From: an uncultured Collinsella sp.
GTDB taxonomy: Bacteria; Actinomycetota; Coriobacteriia; Coriobacteriales; Coriobacteriaceae
NCBI GenBank assembly: GCA_902464565.1
Contig: CABQJV010000006.1
Span: 1-64,000, forward strand
Reading direction: 5' to 3'
Length of the DNA: 64,000 nt
Shown: positions 38,673 to 47,290 of the stretch, piece by piece
Numbering within the stretch: position 1 is the stretch's first letter
Layout of the letters: each line of letters begins with the position of its first letter
Made by a program: the position numbers and the translations under genes
Notes under the pieces: generated by a model
Told to the model about the DNA's origin: nothing
The model's input: the letters and a program-made list of their open reading frames with translations, nothing else
The model's database searches: none

Positions 38673-38684
38673 TGGCATATGTCA
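38673..38684. promoter_or_regulatory. Second palindromic operator
   Basis: TGGCATATGTCA, one mismatch from the palindrome at 38620, with centres 53 bp apart (about five helical turns). It lies between the divergent DUF134-type and thyA genes and could affect either. Confidence 0.5.
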
Positions 38685-38771
38685 GAAAATGAGGGCTTAT
38701 GTTAGGTCTGTGGGGCCGCGTGCGCCTGGGCTACAATGAATCTCGCTTGTAGGCGACTGACAGGAGGGTCA

Positions 38772-39620
38772 ATGAGCAAAGCTGATCAACAGTTTGTAAC
38801 CATGTGCCGCGATATCTTGGACCATGGCACCACGACCGAGGGCCAAAAGGTCCGCCCGGTGTGGGAGGATGGCACCCCTGCCTATACCATTAAAAACTTT
38901 GGTGTCACGGCCCGCTACGACCTGCGTGAGGAGTTTCCGGCGCTTACCCTGCGTCGTACGGCCCTCAAATCTGCCATGGACGAGATCCTGTGGATCTATC
39001 AGAAGAAGTCCAATAACGTGCATGACCTCAACAGCCATATTTGGGATGAGTGGGCCGACGAGACCGGCTCCATCGGCAAAGCCTACGGCTACCAGATTGG
39101 GCAGAAGAGCCATTATGCCGAGGGTGACTTTGATCAGATGGACCGCGTGCTGTACGACCTCAAGCACACGCCGTACAGCCGCCGCATCATGACCAACACA
39201 TACGTGTTCAGTGATCTGTCCGAGATGCACCTGTATCCGTGCGCCTACAGCGTGACCTATAACGTCACGCAGCGTCCGCAGGACGACAAGCCGACGCTCA
39301 ACATGATTCTCAACCAGCGCAGCCAGGATATTTTGGCCGCGAACAACTGGAATGTGTGCCAGTACGCCATTTTGCTGATGATGGTCGCGCGGTCTGTCGA
39401 TATGATTCCCGGCGAGCTGCTGCACGTGATCGCCGATGCTCATATTTACGACCGTCATGTCGATATCATCCGCGAACTTATCGAGCGTCCGCAGTTTGCG
39501 GCTCCCAAGGTAACGCTCAACCCCGATGTGCATGATTTCTACGCGTTTACGACCGATGATCTGATCGTTGAGGGCTATGAGCACGGCCCGCAGGTCAAGA
39601 ACATCCCCATTGCGGTGTAG
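38772..39620 (+). CDS. thyA: Thymidylate synthase
   Basis: A 282-residue enzyme methylating dUMP to dTMP with methylene-tetrahydrofolate. The catalytic Cys157 lies in MHLYPCAYSVTYNV, a variant of the usual PPCH motif, and QRSQDILAANNWNV and HIYDRHVDIIREL are characteristic. ATG at 38772 follows AGGAGGG; the longer in-frame start at 38736 lacks this. It is paired with dihydrofolate reductase, which regenerates the folate it oxidises. Confidence 0.93.
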   Translation: MSKADQQFVTMCRDILDHGTTTEGQKVRPVWEDGTPAYTIKNFGVTARYDLREEFPALTLRRTALKSAMDEILWIYQKKSNNVHDLNSHIWDEWADETGSIGKAYGYQIGQKSHYAEGDFDQMDRVLYDLKHTPYSRRIMTNTYVFSDLSEMHLYPCAYSVTYNVTQRPQDDKPTLNMILNQRSQDILAANNWNVCQYAILLMMVARSVDMIPGELLHVIADAHIYDRHVDIIRELIERPQFAAPKVTLNPDVHDFYAFTTDDLIVEGYEHGPQVKNIPIAV

Positions 39621-39629
39621 GTGACGCGT

Positions 39630-40148
39630 ATGACGTGTAAGCTTTCTGCCATTGTCGCCGTGTGCGATGACTGGGGTATTGGGTGCGAGGGCGACATGGT
39701 GGTGTCCAACCGTGCCGACATGCGTCATTTTGTGGCATGCACCAAAGGTTGCCCGGTCATTATGGGGCGCAAGACGCTGTTGAGTTTTCCCGGCGGACGA
39801 CCGCTCAAGAATCGCCGCAACATTGTGCTCACGCGCGACCAAGGCTTTGCGCCCGAGGGCGTCGACGTGGTGCATAGCGTTGATGAATCGCTCGCCGTGG
39901 TAGCCGATGAACCCGTTGCGTGGGTGATTGGCGGCGGCGAGGTGTATCGGCAGTTTTTGCCGTATTGCGCCGAGGCCGAGGTTACGCATGACCATTGCGT
40001 GCATGACGTGGATACGTACTTTCCCGATCTGGATGCCGATCCCGCGTGGGAGATTGCGCAGCGTAGCGGGGTTGCGACGATTGTCGCCGACGAGGGCGAC
40101 GAGGGTGTCGATTATGAGTTCGTGACGTATCGTCGCGTTGATGCGTAA
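39630..40148 (+). CDS. folA: Dihydrofolate reductase
   Basis: A 172-residue NADPH-dependent enzyme regenerating tetrahydrofolate. The active-site region SAIVAVCDDWGIGCEGDM, VIMGRKTLLSF and the NADPH-binding VIGGGEVYRQFLP are present. Two starts are possible: GTG at 39621 and ATG at 39630; the ATG has TAGGTGA at suitable distance. It follows thyA directly, so the two are very likely one operon. Confidence 0.9.
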   Translation: MTCKLSAIVAVCDDWGIGCEGDMVVSNRADMRHFVACTKGCPVIMGRKTLLSFPGGRPLKNRRNIVLTRDQGFAPEGVDVVHSVDESLAVVADEPVAWVIGGGEVYRQFLPYCAEAEVTHDHCVHDVDTYFPDLDADPAWEIAQRSGVATIVADEGDEGVDYEFVTYRRVDA

Positions 40149-40178
40149 ACCCGATTATTCTTTCGGTATTATCGGGTT
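40148..40178 (+). terminator. Possible terminator hairpin after folA
   Basis: AACCCGAT (40148-40155) pairs exactly with ATCGGGTT (40171-40178) around a 15-base loop. The T tract is lacking, so activity as a terminator is uncertain. Confidence 0.35.
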
Positions 40179-40257
40179 GGAATGAGTGGCGGGGCAGCGC
40201 ATGGCGTTGCCCCGATATTTGTATAGGTGCTGTAAAGAAAGGTGCGGGCTGGCTGCT

Positions 40258-41172
40258 ATGACTGATGCCGTTGAGGTGCTGCGAATCGATTCGCTCGAGG
40301 ACGAGCGGCTCGATGCTTACGTGCGACTGACCGAGCGTGAGCTTCGCTGCGTGCTGGAGCCGCAAAAGGGCATCTTTATCGCCGAGAGCGCCAAGGTTAT
40401 CGAGCGCGCGGTGCGCGCCGGATACCAGCCGGTGAGCTTTCTTTTGGGCGAACGCTGGCTCGACCAGATGGTGCCGCTGTTTGAGCGCCTGGTTGTGCGC
40501 GAGGGCGCGGGTCCGATTCCTGTGTTCGTTGCTTCCATGGAGCTCATGGAGCAGCTGACGGGCTTTAACGTGACGCGCGGTGCGCTCGCGGCGTTCCGTC
40601 GCCCGCGTGAGATTCCGGTTGATGAGTTCTTGGGTGGCGTCGTCGAGGCGGCGGGGGAGCGCCCGGTGCGCGTGTGCGTGCTTGAGGGCATTGTCGACCA
40701 CACCAACGTCGGCGCGATTTTCCGCTCGGCGGCTGCGCTGAACGTCGATGGCATTTTGGTGAGCCCCACGTGCTGTGACCCGCTGTACCGTCGCTCGGCC
40801 CGCGTGAGCATGGGCACGGTGTTCCAGGTGCCCTGGACACGCATTGGCAGCGAGGCGCGCGTATGGCCGCATGATGGGCTGGCGGCGCTACACGATGCCG
40901 GCTTTTCGTGTGCCGCGATGGCGTTGACGGATGATTCGGTGTCGTTGGACGATCCCGCGCTGCAGGAGATTGACCGCCTGGCAATCTTTATGGGCACCGA
41001 GGGTGCTGGCTTAGGCGCCAAGACCATTGCTGGCTGCGACCGAGCCGTGCGCATTCCGATGGCGCACGGGGTCGATTCGCTTAACGTGGCCGCGGCAAGT
41101 GCTGTTGCCTTTTGGCAGCTGTGCCCGCATGTGAGCAACGAGTACCACTACCAGCCGGGTTTGTATCACTAA
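40258..41172 (+). CDS. TrmH/SpoU-family RNA 2'-O-methyltransferase
   Basis: A 304-residue SAM-dependent rRNA/tRNA methyltransferase. An N-terminal substrate-binding domain precedes the SPOUT knot with its three motifs: DHTNVGAIFRSAAAL, IFMGTEGAGLG and IPMAHGVDSLNVAAA. ATG at 40258 was chosen by family length; an in-frame start at 40186 is possible. The target nucleotide cannot be told from sequence. It lies after thyA-folA with a hairpin between. Confidence 0.85.
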   Translation: MTDAVEVLRIDSLEDERLDAYVRLTERELRCVLEPQKGIFIAESAKVIERAVRAGYQPVSFLLGERWLDQMVPLFERLVVREGAGPIPVFVASMELMEQLTGFNVTRGALAAFRRPREIPVDEFLGGVVEAAGERPVRVCVLEGIVDHTNVGAIFRSAAALNVDGILVSPTCCDPLYRRSARVSMGTVFQVPWTRIGSEARVWPHDGLAALHDAGFSCAAMALTDDSVSLDDPALQEIDRLAIFMGTEGAGLGAKTIAGCDRAVRIPMAHGVDSLNVAAASAVAFWQLCPHVSNEYHYQPGLYH

Positions 41173-41297
41173 ACAGATATTTCGCACCGGGCTGTGGTTC
41201 GGGGCGTTTCGGCCGACGCTGGTCGGTGCTAAGCTGGTGTCGGCTTTGGTCTTAAATTGCCGTTTTGTTGTATGACGTACGCTAGTGGGGAGGGCGT

Positions 41298-42647
41298 GTG
41301 GCTAAGAAATCTACGGCTATCGATGCAACGCAGGGTGTCATTTGGCAGCAGCTGCTGTCGCTGTGCGTTCCCATCTTCTTTAGTTCGTTCTTTCAGCAGG
41401 CATACACGCTTATCGGTACCTATATCGTCGGTCAGTTTGGCGGCAAGCTCGCGCTGGGTGGCATTCAGGCCACGATGGTGCTCACCGAGCTCTGCATTGG
41501 CTTTTGCGTTGGCGTCGGTGCCGGCTGCGCGGTCATTACGGGCCAGTTTTTTGGCCAGCACGATGACGAGCGCCTGAGCCGATCGGTCCATACGGCCATG
41601 ACGCTCGCGCTGGTGGGCGGAATCGTTTTCTCGATTCTTGGCATAGTGTTCGTTGAGCCCATGCTGGTGCTTATGAATACGCCGCATGAACTATTGGCCG
41701 AGGGCGTGGCCTATGCCCGTTGCTATTTTGCCGCCATGGTTGCGGCGCTGCTGCTCAATATGGGAACGGCATTGCTGCGCGCCGTGGGCGACACGCGCGG
41801 GCCCGCTGTGATCATCGCTTCCGGCTGCCTTGTTAATGCGGTGCTGGATGTCATCTTCGTTGCCGTACTTCATATGGAGGCTCTGGGCTGCGGCATCGCG
41901 GTGGCGCTGACCATTTGCTCCAACGCCACGATGATCGTGATTCGTATGATGCACGCACCGGGTGCGTGGCGGCTTTCACTGTCCAAACTCGGCATTGATC
42001 CTGGTATTTGTAAGAGCATGATCTCGTGTGGTCTGCCGCTTGGCTTTCAGTCTGCTGCGTATTCGATTTCCAACGTTTTGATTCAGGTGTCGGTCAACTC
42101 GTTTGGTGCCGATGTCACCACGGCTTGGGGTCTTTCGGGCCGCCTGGATGGCATTGTCTGGATGGTTACCGAGGCGCTTGGCGTGTCGATCACCACGTTC
42201 TCGGCACAGAACTTTGGCGCACGCAACTACGAGCGCATGCGCAAGGGCTACCATACGTCGCTCGTGCTGTCGTTTATGCTCATTGGTGGCCTGTCTGCCG
42301 TGCTGCTGGTATTCTCGGGTCCGCTGTCTCGTCTGTTTGTCGACGATGCTTTGATTTCGGCGTACACCACGACCATCCTCCATTTCATTGCGCCGTTCTA
42401 TGCGATTTTCTCGATTATCGAGAACGCCTCGGGTTCCATCCGCGGCGCCGGCGTGAGCTTGCAGCCCATGCTGCTCACGATTTTTGGCACCGTCGTGCTC
42501 AGGGTGATCTGGGTGTTTGCGATTATGCCGTTCGATCCGTCGCTTGAGCACCTGCTGCTGGTCTACCCCGTAACCTGGGTAATCACCGCCATGATGTTCA
42601 CCGTCTACCATCACAGCGGCAACTGGCTCGGCCGCGCCACTGCCTAG
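41298..42647 (+). CDS. MATE family multidrug exporter
   Basis: A 449-residue membrane protein with about 12 hydrophobic segments and the internal repeat of MATE transporters. The GTALLRAVGDTRGPAVI segment and its C-terminal counterpart SGSIRGAGVSLQPM are the typical conserved loops. These proteins export cationic drugs or metabolites by Na+ or H+ antiport; the substrate is unknown. GTG at 41298 has GGGGAGG upstream. The stop codon lies in a 30-bp palindrome shared with the end of the convergent cobO gene. Confidence 0.88.
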   Translation: MAKKSTAIDATQGVIWQQLLSLCVPIFFSSFFQQAYTLIGTYIVGQFGGKLALGGIQATMVLTELCIGFCVGVGAGCAVITGQFFGQHDDERLSRSVHTAMTLALVGGIVFSILGIVFVEPMLVLMNTPHELLAEGVAYARCYFAAMVAALLLNMGTALLRAVGDTRGPAVIIASGCLVNAVLDVIFVAVLHMEALGCGIAVALTICSNATMIVIRMMHAPGAWRLSLSKLGIDPGICKSMISCGLPLGFQSAAYSISNVLIQVSVNSFGADVTTAWGLSGRLDGIVWMVTEALGVSITTFSAQNFGARNYERMRKGYHTSLVLSFMLIGGLSAVLLVFSGPLSRLFVDDALISAYTTTILHFIAPFYAIFSIIENASGSIRGAGVSLQPMLLTIFGTVVLRVIWVFAIMPFDPSLEHLLLVYPVTWVITAMMFTVYHHSGNWLGRATA

Positions 42648-42673
42648 TCATTGGGGACGTCCCCAATGACTAG
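42644..42673. repeat. 30-bp perfect palindrome joining two stop codons
   Basis: CTAGTCATTGGGGAC followed at once by its exact complement, with no loop. It contains the TAG of the MATE gene (42645-42647) and the TAG of the convergent cobO (42670-42672). It shares CATTGGGGACGT with the palindrome at 22326. Confidence 0.85.
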
Positions 42674-43155
42674 TATTCGATGCCTTGGCGGGCTAGGAGG
42701 CCTTCGTCGAAGTAGTGTTTGACGGGGCGCATTTCGGTTACTAGGTCGGCAAGGTCGGCTAGGGGCAGCAAGCCACGGCCGGTGAGCACGAGCTCCGTGG
42801 TGGTTGGTTTCATCGCGATCAACGCTTCGACATCTTCGCGCGTCACAAAGCCCCGTCGCATGGCTTCTCCCAGCTCATCCAAGATCAGCACGTCGACCTG
42901 GCTAATCTGCTCGCGCGCCAGCTCCATGATCTGCGCGGCGCAGGCTTCGGGCGTGTCGCGGTCGGCTTGTACGATGCGTAGCCCCAATCGAGGTGCTGCG
43001 TCATGTTCGGCGCAGTGCAGCTTCTTGGCAAACTGAAGCATGAGCACGTTAAGTCCATAGCCCGTGGCGCGCAGCGCGAGCCCCAGCGCAGCCGTCGTCT
43101 TGCCCTTGCCGTCGCCCGTATAGATTTGAACCTTGCCGACTTCCAGTGATGCCAT
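42670..43155 (-). CDS. cobO: Cob(I)yrinic acid a,c-diamide adenosyltransferase
   Basis: A 161-residue enzyme of the CobO/CobA (BtuR) type that adds adenosine to corrinoids to make adenosyl-B12. The Walker A motif GDGKGKTTAALGLALRATG is near the N-terminus, and the C-terminal ELVLTGRG ... ADLVTEMRPVKHYFDEG is the family signature. ATG at 43155 has AAAGGACAG upstream. No other cobalamin genes are close by, so it may serve corrinoid salvage. It is convergent with the MATE gene and divergent from ftsH. Confidence 0.92.
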   Translation of the reverse strand: MASLEVGKVQIYTGDGKGKTTAALGLALRATGYGLNVLMLQFAKKLHCAEHDAAPRLGLRIVQADRDTPEACAAQIMELAREQISQVDVLILDELGEAMRRGFVTREDVEALIAMKPTTTELVLTGRGLLPLADLADLVTEMRPVKHYFDEGLLARQGIEY

Positions 43156-43247
43156 CTCTGTCCTTTCGTGCCCGGCGTCGGTTTATCGCCGTCCGGGTTG
43201 GGTATTCTAGAAAACATTATCAACCCCAGTAGATGGAGTTCAAGCAG

Positions 43248-45140
43248 ATGGAGATGGATGACAACAAACGTAGACGGAATATGATCCTCTACGTGCTCAT
43301 CGCCTTCGTCGTCTACCTCGTGCTCTCGACCGTTCTGTTCCCCAACATCGGTCACACGCAGCAGATTACGAAGACCGATTACTCGACGTTTGTCAAAGCG
43401 CTCGATAAGAAGAGTGTCGACAAGGTCGAGTACAACACGGACGATTACACGATTTATTACACCAAGAAGGGCGAGGACGAGAACATCGCCTATAAGACGA
43501 CCGGTGTGCCGAACGATGCGGGCTTTACCGATCGCGTGCTTGAGTCTGGCGCTTCGCTGGAGTCGGTCGTTCCCGATAAAAACTCGGGTTTGATGACCTA
43601 CTACCTGCTTACGCTCATCCTTCCCATGGCGATTTTCTTCCTGATCGGCTGGTGGCTCAACCGCCGCATGAAGAAGGCCATGGGTGATGACGGTCCTTCG
43701 ATGAACTTTGGCGGCGGTGGCTTTGGCGGCGGTGGACTGGGCAAGTCCGGCGCGCGCGTGATCGCCTCCAAGGACGTGGGCGTGACCTTTAAGGATGTCG
43801 CCGGCCAGGAAGAGGCCAAGGAGTCCCTCAAGGAGGTCGTCGACTTTCTGGAGAAGCCCCAGCGCTACGAGGAGATTGGCGCCAAGCTGCCGCGCGGTGC
43901 TCTCCTTGTTGGCCCTCCGGGTACCGGTAAGACCCTGCTAGCCAAGGCTGTTGCCGGCGAGGCTGGTGTTCCGTTCTTTAGCATTTCGGGCTCTGAGTTC
44001 GTTGAGATGTTTGTTGGTCGCGGCGCTGCAAAGGTTCGTGACCTGTTTAAGCAGGCCAAGGAAAAGGCCCCGTGCATTGTGTTTATCGACGAGATCGATA
44101 CCATCGGCAAAAAGCGTGACGGCGGCGGCTTTAGCGGCAACGACGAGCGCGAGCAGACGCTCAACCAGCTGCTGACCGAGATGGACGGCTTCGATAACCA
44201 CAAGGGTATTGTCGTTCTCGCTGCTACCAACCGCCCTGACAGCCTTGACCCGGCCCTGTTGCGCCCCGGTCGTTTTGACCGCCGTATCCCCGTTGAGCTG
44301 CCCGACCTGACTGGCCGCAAGAACATTCTTGAGCTGCATGCCAAGAGCGTGAAGACGCAGCCGCCGATCGACCTGACCGCGATTGCCCGCGCCACGCCCG
44401 GTGCCTCGGGCGCCGACCTGGCCAATATCATCAACGAGGGCGCCCTGCGTGCCGTCCGTGAGGGCCGCAAGCGCGCTACGCAGGACGATTTTGAGGAGTC
44501 GGTGGAGGTCGTCATCGCCGGCCAGCAGCGTAAGTCCACGGTACTGTCCGACCACGAGAAGCAGGTTGTTTCTTACCACGAGATCGGCCATGCCATCGTT
44601 GCCGCCCGCCAGAAGGGCTCTGCACCGGTCACGAAGATCACCATCGTGCCGCGCACGAGCGGTGCTCTGGGCTACACCATGCAGGTCGAGGAGGACGAGC
44701 GCTTCCTGACCACGCGCCAGGAGGTCCTGGACAAGCTCGCCGTCTATTGCGGTGGCCGTGCAGCCGAGGAGCTCATCTTTGGTGAGATGACGACCGGCGC
44801 CGCCAACGATATCGAGCAGGCCACCAAGCTCGCCCGTAACATGGTGACGCGTTTTGGTATGTCCGATGAGTTTGGCATGATGGCGCTCGGTACCGTTCAG
44901 AATGCGTACCTCAACCAGGACACGTCGCTCACCTGCGCCCCCGGTACGGCTGAGCGCGTGGACGCGATTGTCGCCAAGCTGATCGAGGATGCGCACGACC
45001 GCGCCCTGCAGATCCTGAAGGAGAACAAGTTTAAGCTTCACGAGTTGGCTCGTTATCTGTACAAGAAGGAGACGATCACGGGCGAGGAGTTTATGAATCT
45101 CCTCACGCGCGAGAATCCGCTGATGCCTAAGCAGCAGTAA
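43248..45140 (+). CDS. ftsH: ATP-dependent zinc metalloprotease FtsH
   Basis: A 630-residue membrane-anchored AAA+ protease degrading misfolded and regulatory proteins. An N-terminal membrane segment ([15 protein letters not shown]), an extracytoplasmic domain and a second segment ([15 protein letters not shown]) precede a Gly-rich linker, the ATPase ([30 protein letters not shown]) and the peptidase. The zinc motif is HEIGH, where most homologues have HEAGH; the metal-binding residues are kept. The ATG at 43248 has GGAG nine bases upstream; ATGs at 43233 and 43254 are also in frame. Confidence 0.93.
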   Translation: MEMDDNKRRRNMILYVLIAFVVYLVLSTVLFPNIGHTQQITKTDYSTFVKALDKKSVDKVEYNTDDYTIYYTKKGEDENIAYKTTGVPNDAGFTDRVLESGASLESVVPDKNSGLMTYYLLTLILPMAIFFLIGWWLNRRMKKAMGDDGPSMNFGGGGFGGGGLGKSGARVIASKDVGVTFKDVAGQEEAKESLKEVVDFLEKPQRYEEIGAKLPRGALLVGPPGTGKTLLAKAVAGEAGVPFFSISGSEFVEMFVGRGAAKVRDLFKQAKEKAPCIVFIDEIDTIGKKRDGGGFSGNDEREQTLNQLLTEMDGFDNHKGIVVLAATNRPDSLDPALLRPGRFDRRIPVELPDLTGRKNILELHAKSVKTQPPIDLTAIARATPGASGADLANIINEGALRAVREGRKRATQDDFEESVEVVIAGQQRKSTVLSDHEKQVVSYHEIGHAIVAARQKGSAPVTKITIVPRTSGALGYTMQVEEDERFLTTRQEVLDKLAVYCGGRAAEELIFGEMTTGAANDIEQATKLARNMVTRFGMSDEFGMMALGTVQNAYLNQDTSLTCAPGTAERVDAIVAKLIEDAHDRALQILKENKFKLHELARYLYKKETITGEEFMNLLTRENPLMPKQQ

Positions 45141-45158
45141 TACTAGTTGTGCAGTGTC

Positions 45159-45197
45159 AATCGCCCCATTTGAGTGTCAAACTCAAATGGGGCGATT
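45159..45197. repeat. 16-bp perfect hairpin after ftsH
   Basis: AATCGCCCCATTTGAG (45159-45174), seven-base loop, exact complement (45182-45197). There is no T tract; it is followed by TGCGTGGGGAGAG, which is the ribosome site of the next gene. It may be a weak terminator or a leader hairpin near that start. Confidence 0.6.
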
Positions 45198-45216
45198 TGC
45201 GTGGGGAGAGTTGTAT

Positions 45217-45672
45217 ATGAAGATCGTGGTGAGCGCCTGCTTGATGGGCGAGAGCTGCAAGTATAACGGGCTCGATAACTACCATCGCGAGCTGGTCGAA
45301 GCGTGCGAACGCACAGGGACCGAGGTGCTCCTCGTATGCCCCGAGGTTTTTGGCGGTCTTCCGACGCCGCGCAAGCCGTCAGAGATTGTGAACGGCGAGG
45401 TTCGTACTTGCGAGGGCATCTCGGTCGATCGCGAATTTCGCCTGGGTGCCCAACGTGCGCTCGATATGTGTGAGCAGGCGGGCGGGCCGGAAGAGATAGC
45501 CGCGTGCATCCTGCAGGACCGCAGCCCCTCGTGCGGCGCGGGTCGCATCTACGACGGAACATTCAGCGGCACCCTTACGGCGGGCAACGGCGTCTTCGTT
45601 GATTTACTGCTCCGCCACGGTTATCGCGTGATCCCGGCTAGCGAGTTCGACCCCAGCATGCTGGAGCAATAA
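45217..45672 (+). CDS. DUF523 family protein
   Basis: A 151-residue protein of the DUF523 (YbbK-like) family. The N-terminus IVVSACLMGESCKYNGLDN and CILQDRSPSCGAGRIYDG contain the conserved cysteines. The function is not known. ATG at 45217 follows GGGGAGAG by seven bases; a longer in-frame start at 45154 would run through the hairpin at 45159. Followed by a strong bidirectional terminator. Confidence 0.85.
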   Translation: MKIVVSACLMGESCKYNGLDNYHRELVEACERTGTEVLLVCPEVFGGLPTPRKPSEIVNGEVRTCEGISVDREFRLGAQRALDMCEQAGGPEEIAACILQDRSPSCGAGRIYDGTFSGTLTAGNGVFVDLLLRHGYRVIPASEFDPSMLEQ

Positions 45673-45711
45673 AAAACCACCACAAAGGTGCTGCTCCCTT
45701 GTGGTGGTTTT
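45673..45711. terminator. Bidirectional terminator between DUF523 and alcohol dehydrogenase
   Basis: AAAACCACCACAAAGG (45673-45688) pairs with CCCTTGTGGTGGTTTT (45696-45711) with one mismatch. A and T runs flank both sides, so it can stop both convergent genes. Its arms nearly match those of the terminator at 53464. Confidence 0.85.
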
Positions 45712-45720
45712 GGGCTAGGC

Positions 45721-46803
45721 CTAGAGCGTGTGGCCGTAGGCGTTGGCGGCTTTGATGGCGGCGGCGAATTTCTCGTCGGTGAAGGGCTCCGGGTTGCCTT
45801 GCTTCCACTCGTTGGTGGCGTGCGCGTACTCGCACAGGGCAGGGATATCAGTCTCGGTAAGCCCGACCTGCTCAAGCGTTACGGGTAGCCCCATCTGCTT
45901 GTTGAAGGCAGCATAGCGCTTAAGGTTCTCGGTGTCGCCCGTGTAGGCGAACAACACCAGCACGCCCAGGCTTACGACTTCGCCGTGCAGGTAGGTGCCC
46001 TCACGCGGAATGCTGCAGGTGGCGTTGTAGAACGCGTGCGCCACGCTCGAGTTGTAGTAGTAATCGTTCTGGTTGGTCAGGTTCGAGACATAGCCCGTGT
46101 TGACCACGATGTCGAGCGCGATCTGCTTGACGGCCTCGCTCGACAGATTCTGACGAACGTCCTCAAGACCCTGAACACCGTAGGTAAACAGCGGCTCGGA
46201 ACAGGTGTGGGCAAGAGCCAGGCCAAGGCCGGCGGTGTGCTCCAGGTCGCCGGCGCTCGTGGCGTACTCGACCTCGGGCTGCTTGGACAGGGCGTCGCCC
46301 ACGCCGGCCCAGAAGTACTCTGCCGGAGCCTCGGCGATGATCTTGGGATTAATGAAGATGTGCGCCGGTCGGTTGGGGTACGAATAGCCCTCGAGCGATC
46401 CATCGTCGTTGTAGACGACGGCAATGGCGGTCGCGGCGGAGCAGTTGGAACAGATCGTCGGGACGGTGAAGACGATTTTCTTGAGCTCGATGGCCGCCGT
46501 CTTGACGGTATCGAGTGCCTTGCCGCCGCCGCAGGCAATGAGCACGTCGGCTTCCTGGCAGGCGGGGGAGTTTACGACCTTGGCGATATTGGCGCGCGTA
46601 CTGTTGGTACCGTAGACGCGCGTTTCCAGAATCTCGACGTTGGTACCTGCCAGTGCAGCTTCGATGTCGGGAAGTGCTGCGGCCAGTGCCCGCTTGCCAC
46701 CGATGATCGCGACCTTGGTCGCTCCGTACTCGGCCAGCGCGCCGGGTAGCTCGTCAAAGCAGTCTTCGCCGACGGTATAGTCGCTCATTCCAATTGTGCG
46801 CAT
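45721..46803 (-). CDS. Iron-containing alcohol/glycerol dehydrogenase family protein
   Basis: A 360-residue member of the group III metal-dependent dehydrogenases. The NAD-binding GGGKALDTVK motif, GVGDALSK with a metal ligand Asp, HTCSEPL and LHGEVVSLG with further His ligands are visible. The overall pattern is close to glycerol dehydrogenases and the related HcxB group. Substrate cannot be fixed by sequence. ATG at 46803 has AAGAAGGT upstream. It is divergent from ileS and ends at the bidirectional terminator. Confidence 0.82.
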   Translation of the reverse strand: MRTIGMSDYTVGEDCFDELPGALAEYGATKVAIIGGKRALAAALPDIEAALAGTNVEILETRVYGTNSTRANIAKVVNSPACQEADVLIACGGGKALDTVKTAAIELKKIVFTVPTICSNCSAATAIAVVYNDDGSLEGYSYPNRPAHIFINPKIIAEAPAEYFWAGVGDALSKQPEVEYATSAGDLEHTAGLGLALAHTCSEPLFTYGVQGLEDVRQNLSSEAVKQIALDIVVNTGYVSNLTNQNDYYYNSSVAHAFYNATCSIPREGTYLHGEVVSLGVLVLFAYTGDTENLKRYAAFNKQMGLPVTLEQVGLTETDIPALCEYAHATNEWKQGNPEPFTDEKFAAAIKAANAYGHTL

Positions 46804-46904
46804 AGGTACCTTCTTTCGTGAGATAGAGTGCTTTCAGGTATTTTGCCCCTAGAGAATGCTCGCGACCACGATTAATTTCCAAAATATGAAACCAATATTG
46901 AGGG

Positions 46905-46933
46905 TTTTTCGCCGGCGCGGAACGTGCTAGCAT
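46905..46933 (+). promoter_or_regulatory. Possible promoter of ileS
   Basis: TTTTTC (46905-46910), 17-base spacer, and TAGCAT (46928-46933) preceded by TG one base upstream, an extended -10. The predicted start near 46940 leads directly into the T-box leader. Confidence 0.4.
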
Positions 46934-46944
46934 ACTCCGCAATA

Positions 46945-47280
46945 GCGTTGATGGGGACGAGTAGTCGGCCGTCCGCATGCCACAGAGAGCGGGGAGCGCT
47001 GAGAACCCGTGCATGCGACCGATGAAAATCACCCCGGAGCTGCGGTCCCAACGGATATGCCGCACAGGCACGTCTTAGTAGATATCGCCGAGATGGTCGT
47101 CGATACAGGCCAGCCGAGTAACGGATGCGAGCGCGCGAATTCGCGGGCGAGGGCATCTAAGCTGGGTGGTTAAGCGAAGAGCTTTTGCGGGCGTACGGCC
47201 CGTTTTTGTGGCGCTTCGTCCCAGCTTGCAGGGACGGGCGCCTTTTTGGTGCCCAACGGGCGTGCGCGCCCACGACATGA
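46945..47280 (+). promoter_or_regulatory. T-box leader of ileS (Ile specifier ATC)
   Basis: The leader carries T-box landmarks in order: GGACGAGTAG at the base of stem I (about 46954), a GCTGAGA-type segment, and GATGAAAATCACC where ATC can be the isoleucine specifier codon (about 47022). Downstream, AAGCTGGG (47159-47166) pairs with CCCAGCTT (47220-47227), with the bulge TGGTT matching the UGGN box (N=U pairs with discriminator A of tRNA-Ile), and AAGCG/CGCTT completes the anti-terminator-like helix. A GC hairpin with TTTTT (47188-47207) lies in its loop. The output may be transcriptional or translational; the ribosome site is AAAGGGG at 47280. Confidence 0.7.
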
Positions 47281-47290
47281 AAGGGGTACC

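Noticed and set aside
46754..47156. Small minus-strand genes in the ileS leader
   Set aside because: The open frames there have no ribosome site or domain and lie across the T-box leader and the 5' end of the dehydrogenase gene.
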